In this document: in pieces, positions 26,099 to 37,594 of the stretch | How the letters are laid out: each line of letters starts with the position of its first letter | How positions within the stretch are numbered: the first letter of the stretch is position 1 | Origin: Pegea sp. RAD2-039 | Taxonomy: Eukaryota > Chordata > Thaliacea > Salpida > Salpidae | DNA length: 64,000 bases | Direction: 5' to 3' | Assembly (NCBI GenBank): GCA_034620365.1 | Contig: JAQGEQ010000299.1 | Location: 1-64,000, forward strand | Notes under the pieces: generated by a model | What the model was told of the DNA's origin: nothing | Seen by the model: only the letters and a program-made list of their open reading frames with translations | The model's database searches: none | Program-made: the position numbers and the translations under genes

Positions 26099-26275
26099 TT
26101 CAGCTTTGGTACCAGGTCACATCTGCTTTTGACCATAATATTAATCTTGAATCCGGCCCACTTCTGGGCCACATCCAAGGCTGTTTTTGGGTCAGTTTAC
26201 TTGTTTGGTGACATTTTTTATTATTTAAAGTCCACAACCCAGGGTAAATTCGACCACATTCGTCTTTCTGCAGAA
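26099..26275 (-). pseudogene. Duplicated fragment of ANKEF1 3' exons
   Basis: This stretch aligns with ANKEF1 at about 22385-22590 (shared TTTTGACCATA, GGGCCACATCCA, GGGTCAGTTTACTTG, TTCGACCACATTCGTCTTTC). It covers part of two exons and the intron between them, so it arose from genomic DNA and not from mRNA. Several deletions and substitutions break the frame. It stops where LINE copy B begins. The matching continuation appears on the other side of the LINE, at about 30460-30495. Confidence 0.85.
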
Positions 26276-26284
26276 AGTGCTTTT

Positions 26285-29200
26285 TATTTATTTATTTTAA
26301 TAAATGCGAAGGAGGGTACCTGAAGAGAGTACCTTCCGCTAACACACATTCTCACAAATAACATCTATTTAGTCAAAAATATCGAAAGTAAAAGATGCAA
26401 CACATGGCCTTTCGATATCACTCAAGGCATATAACAGTGAGCAATTACATGGAATGTTAATAATATAAGAAAGAAAAAAAAAACAGTTTAGAAATGACAA
26501 TGTTGGCAATATTATAACGATTCAACTTCTTTTAGAACGACACGAGCGACTTCGACATGGCAATGTCTGATGGCAGCTGGTTCCATGTACTAATTGTGCG
26601 GTATGACAAAAAATTGCTCTAATTAAATTACCAGGTGATATGGGCTTATTACGATGTAATCTGTGCCGTCTAAGTTGGTATAACTTGAGGGAAGGACTAA
26701 TGAAAAAGAAATCATCAAACTGAATGTCAATTAAATTGTGGATAATTTTACAAATAAGAATTAAGTCGTATTTAATCCGTCGGATTTCCAGAGTATCTAA
26801 ATTGAAGAAACTGAGACGATGTTTATAATTATCATATTTAATATTAAGTTTCCTGCATACTAATCTCGTAAATGTGGCCTGAACAGATTCGATTAATTTG
26901 ATATCAACAACTTGATATGGCATCCATACACTGACATTGTATTCAACAATTGGACGTACGTACAATTTGAAAAGATTTATAAAAAAGCATGGATCCTTAG
27001 AATTAAAGGTCTTTATAATAAGATTGACAAGGTTGATTGATTTTTCAAAGATTTTGGAAACATAATTGCGCCATTTAAAGTCAGATGATAGAGTAATGCC
27101 AAGGTCTAGGACCGAAGATACTCGTTGAATAATAAACCTATTGATGGAGTATTGGTTCAAGCAATTTACAGCTGGTTTACGAGAAAAAGTTATAAGTTCA
27201 GACTTTGTGTACTGGATTCTGAGCTGCCAATTTGTTGACCAGTTTTCTACAGTGTGTAGTGCAGTTTGAAGTTTTGAAGGATTACAAGATAATAGCTTGA
27301 TATCATCTGCATACACAAACACTCTGACATCATCTACTGCTACTAATCTTCTGATGAGGTCTTCGATGAAAATTAAAAAGAGAAGGGAACCCACAACAGA
27401 ACCCTGAGGAACACCACTAATGATTTGACTAGAAGTAGATAAAGATCTTTCTACACGAGTTTGTTTGGTTCTACCTAATAAGTAATCTTCAATCCACTGT
27501 AAGATAAAGCTGTTGATTTTTAAGGTTTTCAATACAGTAACGAGCTTAGTGTGTGGGACAGAATCAAACGCTTTAGCAAAATCGAGTTATATGATGTCAC
27601 AGGGAGTGTTACTTTCGTAATGGACAGTTACCTCATTAAGAAAAGTGAGATGTTGAGTCAGGGAAGATCTCCGTTTCACAAAACCATGCTGGATATCAGA
27701 TATTAGATGGTGCTCCATCAAATGACTGGTCATATGATTGTGAATGATATGCTCTTGAGTTCTGCAGATAACTGAAGTCAGCGAAACTGGTCTGTAGTTA
27801 AGTGCGGTGTTTCTGGGCCCTTTTTATGAATTGGATTAATAATAGCATTCTTCCAAATCTGTGGAACTCTTCCTCGCCTCAGAGTCATATTAAAGAAAAG
27901 CGATAAAAGTAGTGATAAAGAGGAAGTAGTTTTTCTTAAAAACAAAGCTGGGATCTGATCTGGGGTGTTGGAAACTGATGATTTTAAAGAAGAAATAGCC
28001 TTAGATACTATATCGACCGTTATGTCAAGATCTACCAACTCAGAGACATTTGTAAGAATGTCGGAGTAGGAGAGAGAAGAAGTATTACCATCATCGGTAA
28101 TAAAAACACTATTAAATTGATTGTTTAGCAATTCTGCTTTATTTTCTGGTTCCATCACAAGCTGGTCGTTGTTATCAAGTAAGAGAGGTATTTGAGATCT
28201 CGCCTTAAGCTTGTGATTTATGAAACCAAAAAAACGTTTTCTTGCAAGGTGAAAATAAAACTGCGCTTTCTCTTCCTAATAGAAATTAGAAATAGATTTC
28301 TTGTAAACTATACAAAGATCTTTGTACAGAGATTTGATGGAAGGGTCTGTTTTAGTTTGTTTGTATAGGAGGTTTTTTTAAATGTTGTAAATTCTTTAAA
28401 TTTTTGTGCAAATGTGGTTTTTTGTTGGCTCTATAAAAAGGTATGAATTTTTCGATTGACTCTTTAACGATGTTAGTAAATCTTGAGTAAATAGTATTGA
28501 TGTCTTCGGAAGAGTTGAAAACAGAAATCCAGTCAGCATCTGATAGAAATTTGTTAATACCATTATAATTTCCACAATAAAAATTCCTTTTGCTTGAAGT
28601 TTAAATGTTCGTAAAAAAAGTTTGGTGGAGCTTGAATTCAATCATATTGTGATCGCATGTCAAAGCAAAAGGTTCTTTTTGATCAGCGTAGATAATATTC
28701 TAGGGTTTTGATGTGATAAGAAGATCCAAAGTATTACCACTAACTTGGGTCGGAAAAGTAACCACCTGAGATTGATTATTGGTATTGAGGAAGCTTACAA
28801 AGGCATGACTTAGAAAGGGTGAATTTGTATTATCGCTATCCAAGTTAAACGATTTTCTAATAAATGCTATATTTAGGTTATTCCAATCAATTTTACTAAA
28901 ATTAAAATCCCCCAAAATATATAACTCAGGACACACAACACTCTTCAGAACCTTCAATAAGGCCTTAACAGTAACGTCATCATTAGTTTTAGAGGGTAGT
29001 AGGTACATATAAAACGAGAAAATTTGAACTTTGAGTAATGAAAATCAAAAGCGATAATCTCAGATCCTGGTCAATTAATGGGATCGATCTGAATTCTAGA
29101 GATCGTGGGTGCAAGCAATATTTTGTAAATTACGCAAACACCGCCGCCTCTATCATACAGTCTATCACAACGCAAAACACAAAAAAGACTACCGTCAAAC

Positions 29201-30357
29201 AGAAAAGAATCAGGATAAAACGGTTTCAACCAAGTTTCAGTAATAAAAACAAATGTGAAATCTTGAGAATACAATAGAGCTTTCAATTGGAAAATTTTAT
29301 TAATAGTCGACCGTGCGTTGAAGAAAATACCTAATGTGATAGAAGAATTGTCTTTTTGACGCTTGTGAGGTTTGATGTTAGGCTTCTGTAAATTGATTTC
29401 TTTGGCTGGAAGGATGGTATCCATAACTATGTGCGGAGCGAATTTGAAAAAAGAAGATGTGGGTCCAGTGATTATTTGCCACTTCCGTTTTTTGAAAAAA
29501 CCTTGACAATTCTCAAGGCCCATGGTGGACCTCAAACTTTGTATTTGAAATCAGTTGGTTGTTCCTTCTGATTTCGGTTATACGCCTCTTTTACAAGACG
29601 TTTGTTTTCTAAGCGATCATCTTCACACATATCATGCACTACTCTAATGCGCTCGAATTTTTTCTCAAGCCTTAGCTTATACAGCTTGGCAAGAAACTTG
29701 CGTTTGTTCCAATTTTCCTGAAAGGACACTTTCAACGGTCTTTGATGATCTGAGCTTTTTGCTCCAATTCTGGTCATTGATACCTTTGGAACGTTCACAA
29801 AATCAAAGCTTTGAGAGTACATTTGATTAAAAAACTTACAGTCATCATCTTTATCAGCCTCAGAGACATTAAAGATGATAACATTGTTTTATCTGTCCTC
29901 AAGGTCTAAAGTGAGTTTTTTGTGTGTGTCGGTGACCTTCTTGGTAAGAAGCTGCACCATGTTAACATTTTAGTCAGAACCGGGATCACCGAGGACCATG
30001 TGACTGGCTTTTTGCAGAGGCATCCAGTTCATCTATTGATTTGGACAAACTAGAAATTTTCTAGTTTATCTTGGCAACATCTTTGGCAATTTCCGATTTA
30101 AGTTTGGCTAATTCAGCAGATACAGATTTACTGATGTCTTAAACATATCATAAATTTTCTTGCTCGTATCACTACAGGTGAGATGAAAGCAAGAGAGACA
30201 TTTAAAGCATTCAATTACCGGATCTTCACCAGAGCAAATTTTATTGCAGGATTGGCAATTGCAATCTTGTTTTGATGAAGTCGGTTTACCAGGATTTTTC
30301 TTTATATTTGAGCGTAAGGTCTTGCCACTTTTATGTGGATACACCATAGTTTTCATG
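26285..30357 (-). mobile_element. CR1/Jockey-type LINE, copy B (near full length)
   Basis: A minus-strand LINE of about 4.07 kb, the longest copy here. ORF1 starts near 30356 with a PHD-like zinc finger (CQSC...CFKC...H..C, about 30180-30250) and continues with the conserved block at 29532-29822. ORF2 has an AP-type endonuclease (29071-29535; FITETWL) and a reverse transcriptase (27778-28158 and 26522-27532; SGVPQGSV, VYADD). It is inactive: the frame breaks near 29020, 28680, 28380, 28200 and 27570. The 3' end carries the conserved tail (GGCACCCTCCTTCGCATTTA class) and an (AAAT)n-type end next to 26285. It lies inside a duplicated ANKEF1 fragment. Target-site duplications could not be assigned. 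Confidence 0.93.
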
Positions 30358-30454
30358 AAAGATTTTTACTGTCACCAACAACAATATATAGTATATATAT
30401 ACTAAACAAATCACTTCCTTATTCAAATACCTTATTCAAATAGAATCTTTAGAA

Positions 30455-30500
30455 TCAAATCGAATTTCGTGAAAAGGGGAAGCCCCGTTGCTCATTAAAA
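30455..30500 (-). pseudogene. Second half of the split ANKEF1 duplicate
   Basis: AAAAGGGGAAGCCCCGTTG here matches ANKEF1 at about 22606-22624 and continues, in order, the fragment that ends at about 26275. The LINE therefore separates the two halves. The match is short (about 20 strong positions plus degenerate flank). Confidence 0.65.
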
Positions 30501-30772
30501 GGTAATATTTCTTCTTCTTTTTTATTTTCGGAACTTTTTGTAACAAAATGGGTTTTTAGTTCAAAAAGTAGCTAGGAGATCTCTTCAAAGTAAACAACTC
30601 CTTGATTTGATTTGTCGTTTAGGGATATTCTTAATTTAATAAAAATTTTTATTCTAAAATTTACTTTTTATTTATAATAATAATTCTCTGAACTTTTAGA
30701 AAACTAATTATAAGGTACTGCTAGTAATTATTAAAAAGTATTTGATTCATCTAAAAGTGATGTTTTAAAAAA

Positions 30773-31000
30773 ATTGGTTTGTTGGTGTGAACCAGCGTTT
30801 GATAGTTGGTTTAGAAAAGTGGTTTGTTGGTGTGAACCAGCGTTTGATAGTTGGTTTAAAAAAGTGGTTTGTTGGTGTGAACCAGCGTTTGATAGTTGGT
30901 TTAAAAAATTGGCTTGTTGGTGTGAACCAGCGTTTGGTAGTTGGTTTAAGAAAAGTGGCTTGTTGGTGTGAACCAGCATTTGATAGTTGGTTTAAAAAGA
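30773..31000. repeat. 45-bp minisatellite, five units
   Basis: Five head-to-tail units of 45 bp, each with GTTGGTGTGAACCAGCGTTT, differ at a few positions. Because 45 is a multiple of three and there are no in-frame stops, several frames on both strands stay open, including a 15-residue periodic frame at 30731-30979 on the minus strand. No splice or start context supports a gene. Confidence 0.95.
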
Positions 31001-31234
31001 TAATTTAAAAAATCTGTTTTGATTTTTTATTATTTTGAACTTATAATGAAATCAAATTGTATTTCAATTGCATCTATCTAAAACAAGTTTGCTCGTTTGT
31101 AAAAGATTATTTGTTGTCGGTTCCTCTTTCAATATTCAAGCCCCAGGCTTTTCTTATTCAATATTTGGTTTTATAATCTAAAAACTAATTTCTTTACTTC
31201 AAAAACAAAATCTAAGATGATGTCTTGCAAAATT
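31000..31234. repeat. Left 235-bp direct repeat flanking the oxidase
   Basis: This stretch is repeated in the same orientation at 37138-37372, at a constant offset of 6138 bp without indels and with about five mismatches seen by eye. It begins exactly where the 45-bp minisatellite ends. It contains no open frame or terminal inverted repeat that would identify it as a known element. Confidence 0.95.
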
Positions 31235-31734
31235 TGGAGCTCAAAAACTTTAAGTTCTTTCAAAATTGAATCGATTTTTTTCAAATTTATCTATTTTCAG
31301 TCATCGATGGTTTAAGATTGAACATTTTGAAAGATTAAAAATAGTTTTTTTGGATTATAGAAAGCATTCAAATTTGTGAAAGATATAGAAATTATTTTCA
31401 AGTAATTTCGATGCTACAAAAAACGAAACATCTTATTATTACTTGATCAACAATTTTTATTCAACGATTTACTTTTGATCGAAGTTAGTTTAAAGTTTAT
31501 CAAAAATACAATTTGAATTAGATTTGAAAAAGTGTTTCAAACTACATTTTAATAAATTGTATAAAATAACTTCATGTGTAAGAGAGCCAACGAAAAATCA
31601 AACTCTATACATAAGTTAGTATGATATATTGGTAAAGCATAACACAATATGGGACACAATTAGGATTTATAAAATTATCAAATCAACCTTTCGAGCTTAT
31701 TCATTCCAATTTTCAGAAAATATTTAAATTTTTA

Positions 31735-34700
31735 TTAAAAATTGTTATTTGAAGGAAAACTTCTACAATTATCGGGAAAACCAGCTGGAGGTGCCGCCCA
31801 CTCGTCATCGGCTCCAAAATCAAATACTAATGCCATTCCTATAGAAGTAGAAACAAAATTTGACTTCATCTTTCACATATCGAGTAATTATTTGTCAATT
31901 TACCTAATTTAAAATGGAAGTCGATGTGACAATGGAAAAGCCAATATCCTGGATTCCAAGTTCTTAATCTAAAAACAGTAAAAAACCCATTTTTTGCCAT
32001 TGTTGTGTCTTTTATTGGAGGATTTTTAACGTTGAAACCTTCTCCACTTTCTCTATGTTTAAAGTACTGTCCCCTAACATTATCTAATGTGGTTGTTCCC
32101 TTGAGACTGTCAAATTGATACGAATTTGTTAGATGTAGAACTTTTGTTGAAGTGACTCACGGAATTTGAGCTATTACAGCATAATATCCACCGTGGAGGT
32201 GAACAGGGTGAGTTCCTTCATTGTAAATCACAAAATCAACTGATTTATTTGTAGGAATTTTAACTCTTTGCGTACAAATTTTCAACTATTTCAAAAAACG
32301 GCTTTACAAGATGATTGTTATTTATTTTGTTTATACTTTTGTGTTGTCTTGTACAAATGAACCATTGTAACAAAGCTTGTTGGGATTCAACTCCTTAGAC
32401 TTAAACATGATCGGTAAGTCAGCCCATACCCACGAATAATGGTTGATATATGCCTTAATATTGTTGTTACTATCCTAAAATGAAGTTTATATCTTAACAG
32501 GTAGTTAAGAACTTAGTAAGGTTAGTTTCATAATTTTGTAGAAAACAGTTTTTTAGTTAATTAAAAATAACAATAAACTAATTAGTAGATGCATGTTTAT
32601 ACAAGAAAATTATTTCCTGAAAATTCGATACTTTTCACTTACTTCAGCAAAACCAAATTTTAAAAAATATACATCGTCAGGATTTTTAGATAAATCCTTC
32701 GGAATGAATTCAGTTGTTTTGATTGACACTAAATCAGTAATTGTATACTGAGTTCTACCATCAGCTTTATATGGATTAAGAACAGAGCCTGGTTTACCAA
32801 GGAAGATATTTTGCCTGGGTGGTTCACTGATAGGAGCTCCTTTGTACCTACAAAACAATTTTACAATTTGGCTGATTTAAGAAAAGATCTAAAAATACAA
32901 ATTTCAGATTTTTAAAAATGTTTTTAACTTAAAACGTAAATTCTGAAATTGACCTAAGAATTGCTACTTGTGAATAATTTATACAGTCACTTCCAGATCC
33001 TTTAAGTCGAATCCAATAATTCCCGATTGGCTTATTTGCATATACAAGAAAATCATATCTTTCGCCGTTCATTGAATTAATCGAATCAACCTATAAGAAA
33101 TAGAAATTGTAAACTTATATAACGAAAATGCAACTACTCAAAAGTATTCCTACAATCACTGGTTTTATGTCTCGACCATCACTGGCTATTGCAATAAGTT
33201 TGTGGCCATCAATAGAGATCTGTCAATCACAAAGATATTTGTTGAATACCTTGAGAGGCATTTAAGAGGTTGTTAAGATCTGATTCAAAGCTATCAGTCA
33301 AATACTCAAATATGGAAATTGAGGTGTTAATTATGACTCACAAAAATTTAGCATTTATATTCTAATATATACCAAACTAACTGATATTTACAATTAAACT
33401 TATAATATTTGCTCGATAAATAAATTTTAAGCTATGTGTAATGGAAGTAATCTTTATAAATTCCTAAGCTTTATATTAAATACAAACCTCCATAGGGCAA
33501 TTACTAGTAGCCGAGTTTATTAGTCGAAAACGATGTTTTTTGTCCTTAATAACTTCAAAAACACTCGGAGGTGTAGTTTCATAGCTTCCGTTTTTAAATT
33601 TAAATTTCTATCAAAAAAGCATTTGCTTAAAAAAGTAATTTAAGTAAGTTTTATGTTGTATTGGTAACATTGTCATAAATTTGTTGTATTAGCGTATTAA
33701 AAGCAGTTTAAAACTAATTTCTGATTTGTTTTATCACTAAAAAACAAGAAAAATGAAAATTAAAAACCAACAAAAGTCTTTTTCTACTGATTAATTTTCA
33801 ATTAACTATATATAAAAACAAGAGATGATGTTAGATGAAAAAAGTAAATTTGTGCGACTTGAGATAAATATTAAAAAATGTTAGATGATAAAATTATTTA
33901 TCTTTTTGAACAAACCCGAAGGAAGGTGCCTAAAACAACGCCTCGTGCTAACACACAAATCATCTGATTTTTATATATAAATAAGATAACAAATAAATGT
34001 TACATATAGCATTTCAGTAGTCCTTTTACAATATAACAGTGAATAATTACAGCAAATAATAATCAACAAAATAGAAACAAACCTTTCCAATGCCTCTTCC
34101 GTTAATTAATAAGCCATATTTTTTGGGGTCTTTTACTCCTTCGATTTCAGATTCATAAAACTGTGCCAAAGCCGTTTGATGAAACCAATCATCAATTATA
34201 ATAACATGTTCATCTGAAAGTAGTTCAAAAATTATTAAATAACTATTTACATATCATTATATTTGTCCTGCTTGGTGGCGAAGCGGTTACTACACCTAGC
34301 TACAAGCTACATCTAGCTAGGAAGTACCGGGTTCGACCCCAGGTGGAGACATATAAAACTCCTGAGAAAAACCATAAAAAACTCCTGAGAATGTGTGTTA
34401 GTGAGATGTGTTCTCTTTAGGCATCCTCCTTCGCATTTATATATATAAAATAAAAAAAAAATAAAAAATAGTAACCTGTATCATAAAATCCGCTGTGATC
34501 ATCTTTATTTTTCGGTTGGCGAACAACAATTCCTCCAAAGAAACCGTCACCTCTCTGCGTACCAACATGTGAATGCCACCAATGTGTTCCTGAGTTAAAT
34601 GACAAGTTTTCAACAAGTTTATTTGCTTATGAAACCTTCTAAAGTTAACCTGATGGCATTGCTTGAAACTTATATTGCATTGAACTCATTAAAGGTATTG

Positions 34701-36531
34701 GACATTGAGTGACCATCGGAACACCATCCATCCACTGAGAGTTATTTTGAAACTGCCCGTGCCAATGAATTGTTATTCCTTCCCCGTTTAGCATTCTATT
34801 TCTTACATTAACTTTGATTATATCTCCTACGCACACCTAGCAATAAGTCATTTAAACTTTGTTTTAGTCTGTTAATAACAATCTAAAGTTAACTGATAAT
34901 TATAAGGCAAGAATGACTATGCTGAATGTCTTGTTGGGATGATATTAAGATATTTAGATGCAAAGTTTTTAGGATTTCTTCCTTTTAATTGAAGTTGATT
35001 TTTCTTCATCCTCTAGTTGTCAGTAGAGAGCGTTATTTGGAGCGATGTTAAGTTGTTGAGTTTTGTGGTGAAGAATAAAATTGAAATATTTGAATAGGGT
35101 GCTTTATAAAGCAAAGTTATAATATTTGAAATATTTCGGTAGCCAAATAAACTGAATATTTTTACTATTTATTAAACCCTGTTGAGAAAAATTTTCTGAA
35201 ATTGAACACAGTTTTAAAAAGAACAAAATTAAAAGTTAATTTTGAGAGTTTTGAGAAACTTATCAAAGCAATAATGTTACGATGATTATTTGAGGTTTTT
35301 AATTCTATAAATATGAAATCAAAGGTATTCAGTTAAAGTATTTAGTCTCAAAATGGCAATCATTACGATTGATAATCTTAAATAAAAGTTACAAATTTGA
35401 AAAATCACATTAATAAGCGGTCCAGGCATTTGATGATTAACCACGGTAACAATTCGACTGACACCATCAGCTGATATACAGCCCTCATTCAGGCAATCAG
35501 ATTTTGTAAAAGGACAATTACCACAAAACCTCGTGTCCATTGATTTGAATCTGAAAACAACAAACTTATTTGATGAAATCAAAACAGTTAGAACTTACCT
35601 TTCAGCAGTAAAGTTGTAGGCACACTCCATAACTTCTCCTTCAACACAAGGCCGTTCACAGGGATGAGATTCAGGTCCGGGAGGTTTTTGAGTACTTTGT
35701 ACTTCTGTAGCAATTTTAGAAACTAAATATTGAAAAGAAAAGAGATAAAAGAAAATTCCATAAACCTATTTAAAGACAGAATAATTTGATAAAAGTCAAA
35801 AAGAAAACAAACCTGGTTCACATAAATTGCAAGTCTTTTTACATATTCTTCGATAATACGGAAAAGAACAAGACCTTGAACTATAAGTGCACCGCGGAGA
35901 TATATCTCTACAACCTGTCATGGTGGTTTTCAAGTGATGTAAAACAATTAACAGAAAATAAATAAAAGAAAATTCCGTAAACCTTTTTAAAGATAGAATA
36001 ATTTGATAAAAGTCAAAAAGAAAACAAACCTGGTTCACATAAATTGCAAGTCTTTTTACACATTTTTCGATAATTGGAAAAAGAACAAAACCTTAAACTA
36101 TAAGTGCACCACGGAGATATATCTCTACAACCTGTGCCCTGATCTATTATCGGTCTGATCGTGGTGGTTTCGAAGCGATCTAAAAAATTAACAGAAAATA
36201 AATCTTAAAAAGAACTTGAAAAGTTAGAGGATTTGAATTTATTTTTGCACTCCAGACATCTTAATCTGCTGATAAATATGAGGATGAGACAGATCTGAGG
36301 AAGACTAGAAGAAAGTGGATGATGGTTCAGAAGTTAACAAAGTCGGGAATATTTATCTTTTTGTTTAATTATGAAGCCTGTCAATAAGCCAGATTCATCC
36401 ACTGAATATCGCTAATAGTTTAATTTTATTTGACTCAAGTTTAAAAAACTTTAAAATATTTTTGTTTAGTTAAACAACTTACTTTGATAAGATAGATCAA
36501 TGAACAAAAAAATCAATAAAAAAGCTCTCAT
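31735..36531 (-). CDS. Secreted laccase-like multicopper oxidase with two ShK domains
   Basis: Copper enzyme of the laccase/ascorbate-oxidase class, which oxidises phenols and similar substrates with oxygen. Exon 1 (from 36531) encodes the signal peptide MRAFLLIFLFIDLSYQ. Two exons (36030-36179, 35813-35914) each encode a six-cysteine ShK domain (GCRDISPWC..., GCRDISPRC...). A Cys-rich exon follows (about 35600-35705), then the three cupredoxin domains. Copper ligands are present: IHWHGQ (34645-34836), HWWHSHVGTQRGDG (34417-34605), HPVHLHGG (about 32160-32285), and HCHIDFH followed by GMALVF (31735-31950). The stop is at 31735. Introns are long and AT-rich; one holds a SINE and another a LINE fragment. 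The frame stays open across all exons examined, so the gene looks functional. The substrate is unknown. Some donors, such as that at about 33165, are inferred. Confidence 0.9.
33915..34065 (-). mobile_element. LINE 3'-end fragment in an oxidase intron
   Basis: GAAGGAAGGTGCC and GCTAACACAC match the reverse complement of the LINE 3' tail, and GCATTTCAGTAGTC followed by AACAGTGAA.AATTAC matches the LINE 3' untranslated region in copies B and E. The element is 5'-truncated, and only non-coding sequence remains. Confidence 0.8.
34265..34450 (+). mobile_element. tRNA-derived SINE, copy 1
   Basis: The 5' part resembles a tRNA gene, with an A-box-like TGGTGGCGAAGCGG and a B box GGGTTCGACCCCAGG at about 34330. 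A body with two AAAACTCCTGAGAA words follows. The 3' part (GAATGTGTGTTAGTGAG ... TCCTCCTTCGCATTTAT) matches the 3' end of the LINE, and the copy ends in (AT)n/A-rich sequence. It sits in an oxidase intron, opposite to the gene's direction. Confidence 0.9.
35745..36160 (-). repeat. Tandem duplication of a ShK exon
   Basis: A segment of about 217 bp containing one ShK exon plus flanking intron is repeated in tandem: exon ends lie at 35813 and 36030, and the intron words AATAATTTGATAAAAGTCAA and ACAAACCTGGTTCACATAAA recur at the same spacing. The intron parts are nearly as similar as the exon parts, so the duplication is fairly recent. Confidence 0.93.
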
Positions 36532-36578
36532 CTTGTATGTGCCCTTCCCCCTTCTAGCTCGGTGAACTTCATTAAAGA

Positions 36579-36590
36579 CTTATATATCAA
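36579..36590 (-). promoter_or_regulatory. Putative TATA box of the oxidase gene
   Basis: On the minus strand, GATATATAAGTC lies about 50 bp upstream of the oxidase start codon. The distance would allow a short 5' UTR. This is positional inference only. Confidence 0.5.
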
Positions 36591-37137
36591 GTTAAAAGAG
36601 GAAGTTATGGGTTTCCTTCTTCTTCTGCGTAACGCTGGAGGCATTTTAAACACGACATACGGTTTCACACAGGCGGACTTATGTCTATAAGTAGTTTCAA
36701 ATGATAAAATTTCTGAAATAACTCGGTAAATAAACTAATTTTTAAAATAAAGCATAATCCAAGAAATCAGTTTTAAGTATTAACTATTTTAAACTTAGTT
36801 TTAAACTTATTATTTCAAACCTTGATTAGCAAATTAAAAAACTGTTGGTTCACTGAGTGCAATTAAAGCTGTTATTTAGTGGGTTACTTAATGAATGAAG
36901 AACCTCTAAAAGATTTCAATCTTTAAAGAAGTCATTAAAGTCAAGATGATTTTTATAGCAGTACAAGTTTAGACAAAAGTCTGGATATCACTAGGGTTTC
37001 GTATTAAGCTAATAGAGATGATTTCTGTATGAGGAAAAGGGTATGCCACCTCTAAGGAAAGTTTTCAAGCGAAACACAAATGCTTAAATAAAGTGTTTCA
37101 AATAATAAATCTTCTAATTTCACTACATTTTAAAAAT

Positions 37138-37372
37138 ATAATTTAAAAAATCTGTTTTGAGTTTTTATTATTTTGAACTTATAATGAAATCAAATTGTAT
37201 TTCAATTGCATCTATCTAAAACAAGTTTGCTCGTTTGCAAAATATTATTTGTTGTCGGTTCCTCTTTCAATATTCAAGCCCCAGGCTTTTCTTATTCAAT
37301 ATTTGGTTTTATAATCTAAAAACTAATTTCTTTACTTCAAAAACAAAATCTAAGATGATCTCTTGCAAAATT
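37138..37372. repeat. Right 235-bp direct repeat flanking the oxidase
   Basis: Partner of the repeat at 31000-31234, in the same orientation. It lies about 600 bp upstream of the oxidase start and just past the 3' end of ZDHHC16. Confidence 0.95.
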
Positions 37373-37594
37373 GAAAAAAACAACATTCTATTTCAAATTA
37401 GTGTCAGAAGAAAAACTTAATTGCAAATAAAAACACAAAATGTAGAAATTGTCGATGTTCCACGGCGTCGTTGACATAAAAAAGACTTTAAGCTCTTGAA
37501 ATTCAAACGAGTGTTTCCAAACACGATTTCAAAATTTCGAGTGATTACTATAAACGATTAAATTTTGACCAATCAGATCCTTCGAGAAACTGAA

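Noticed and set aside
29038-29277. Plus-strand open frame of 79 codons
   Set aside because: It lies opposite the endonuclease region of LINE copy B.
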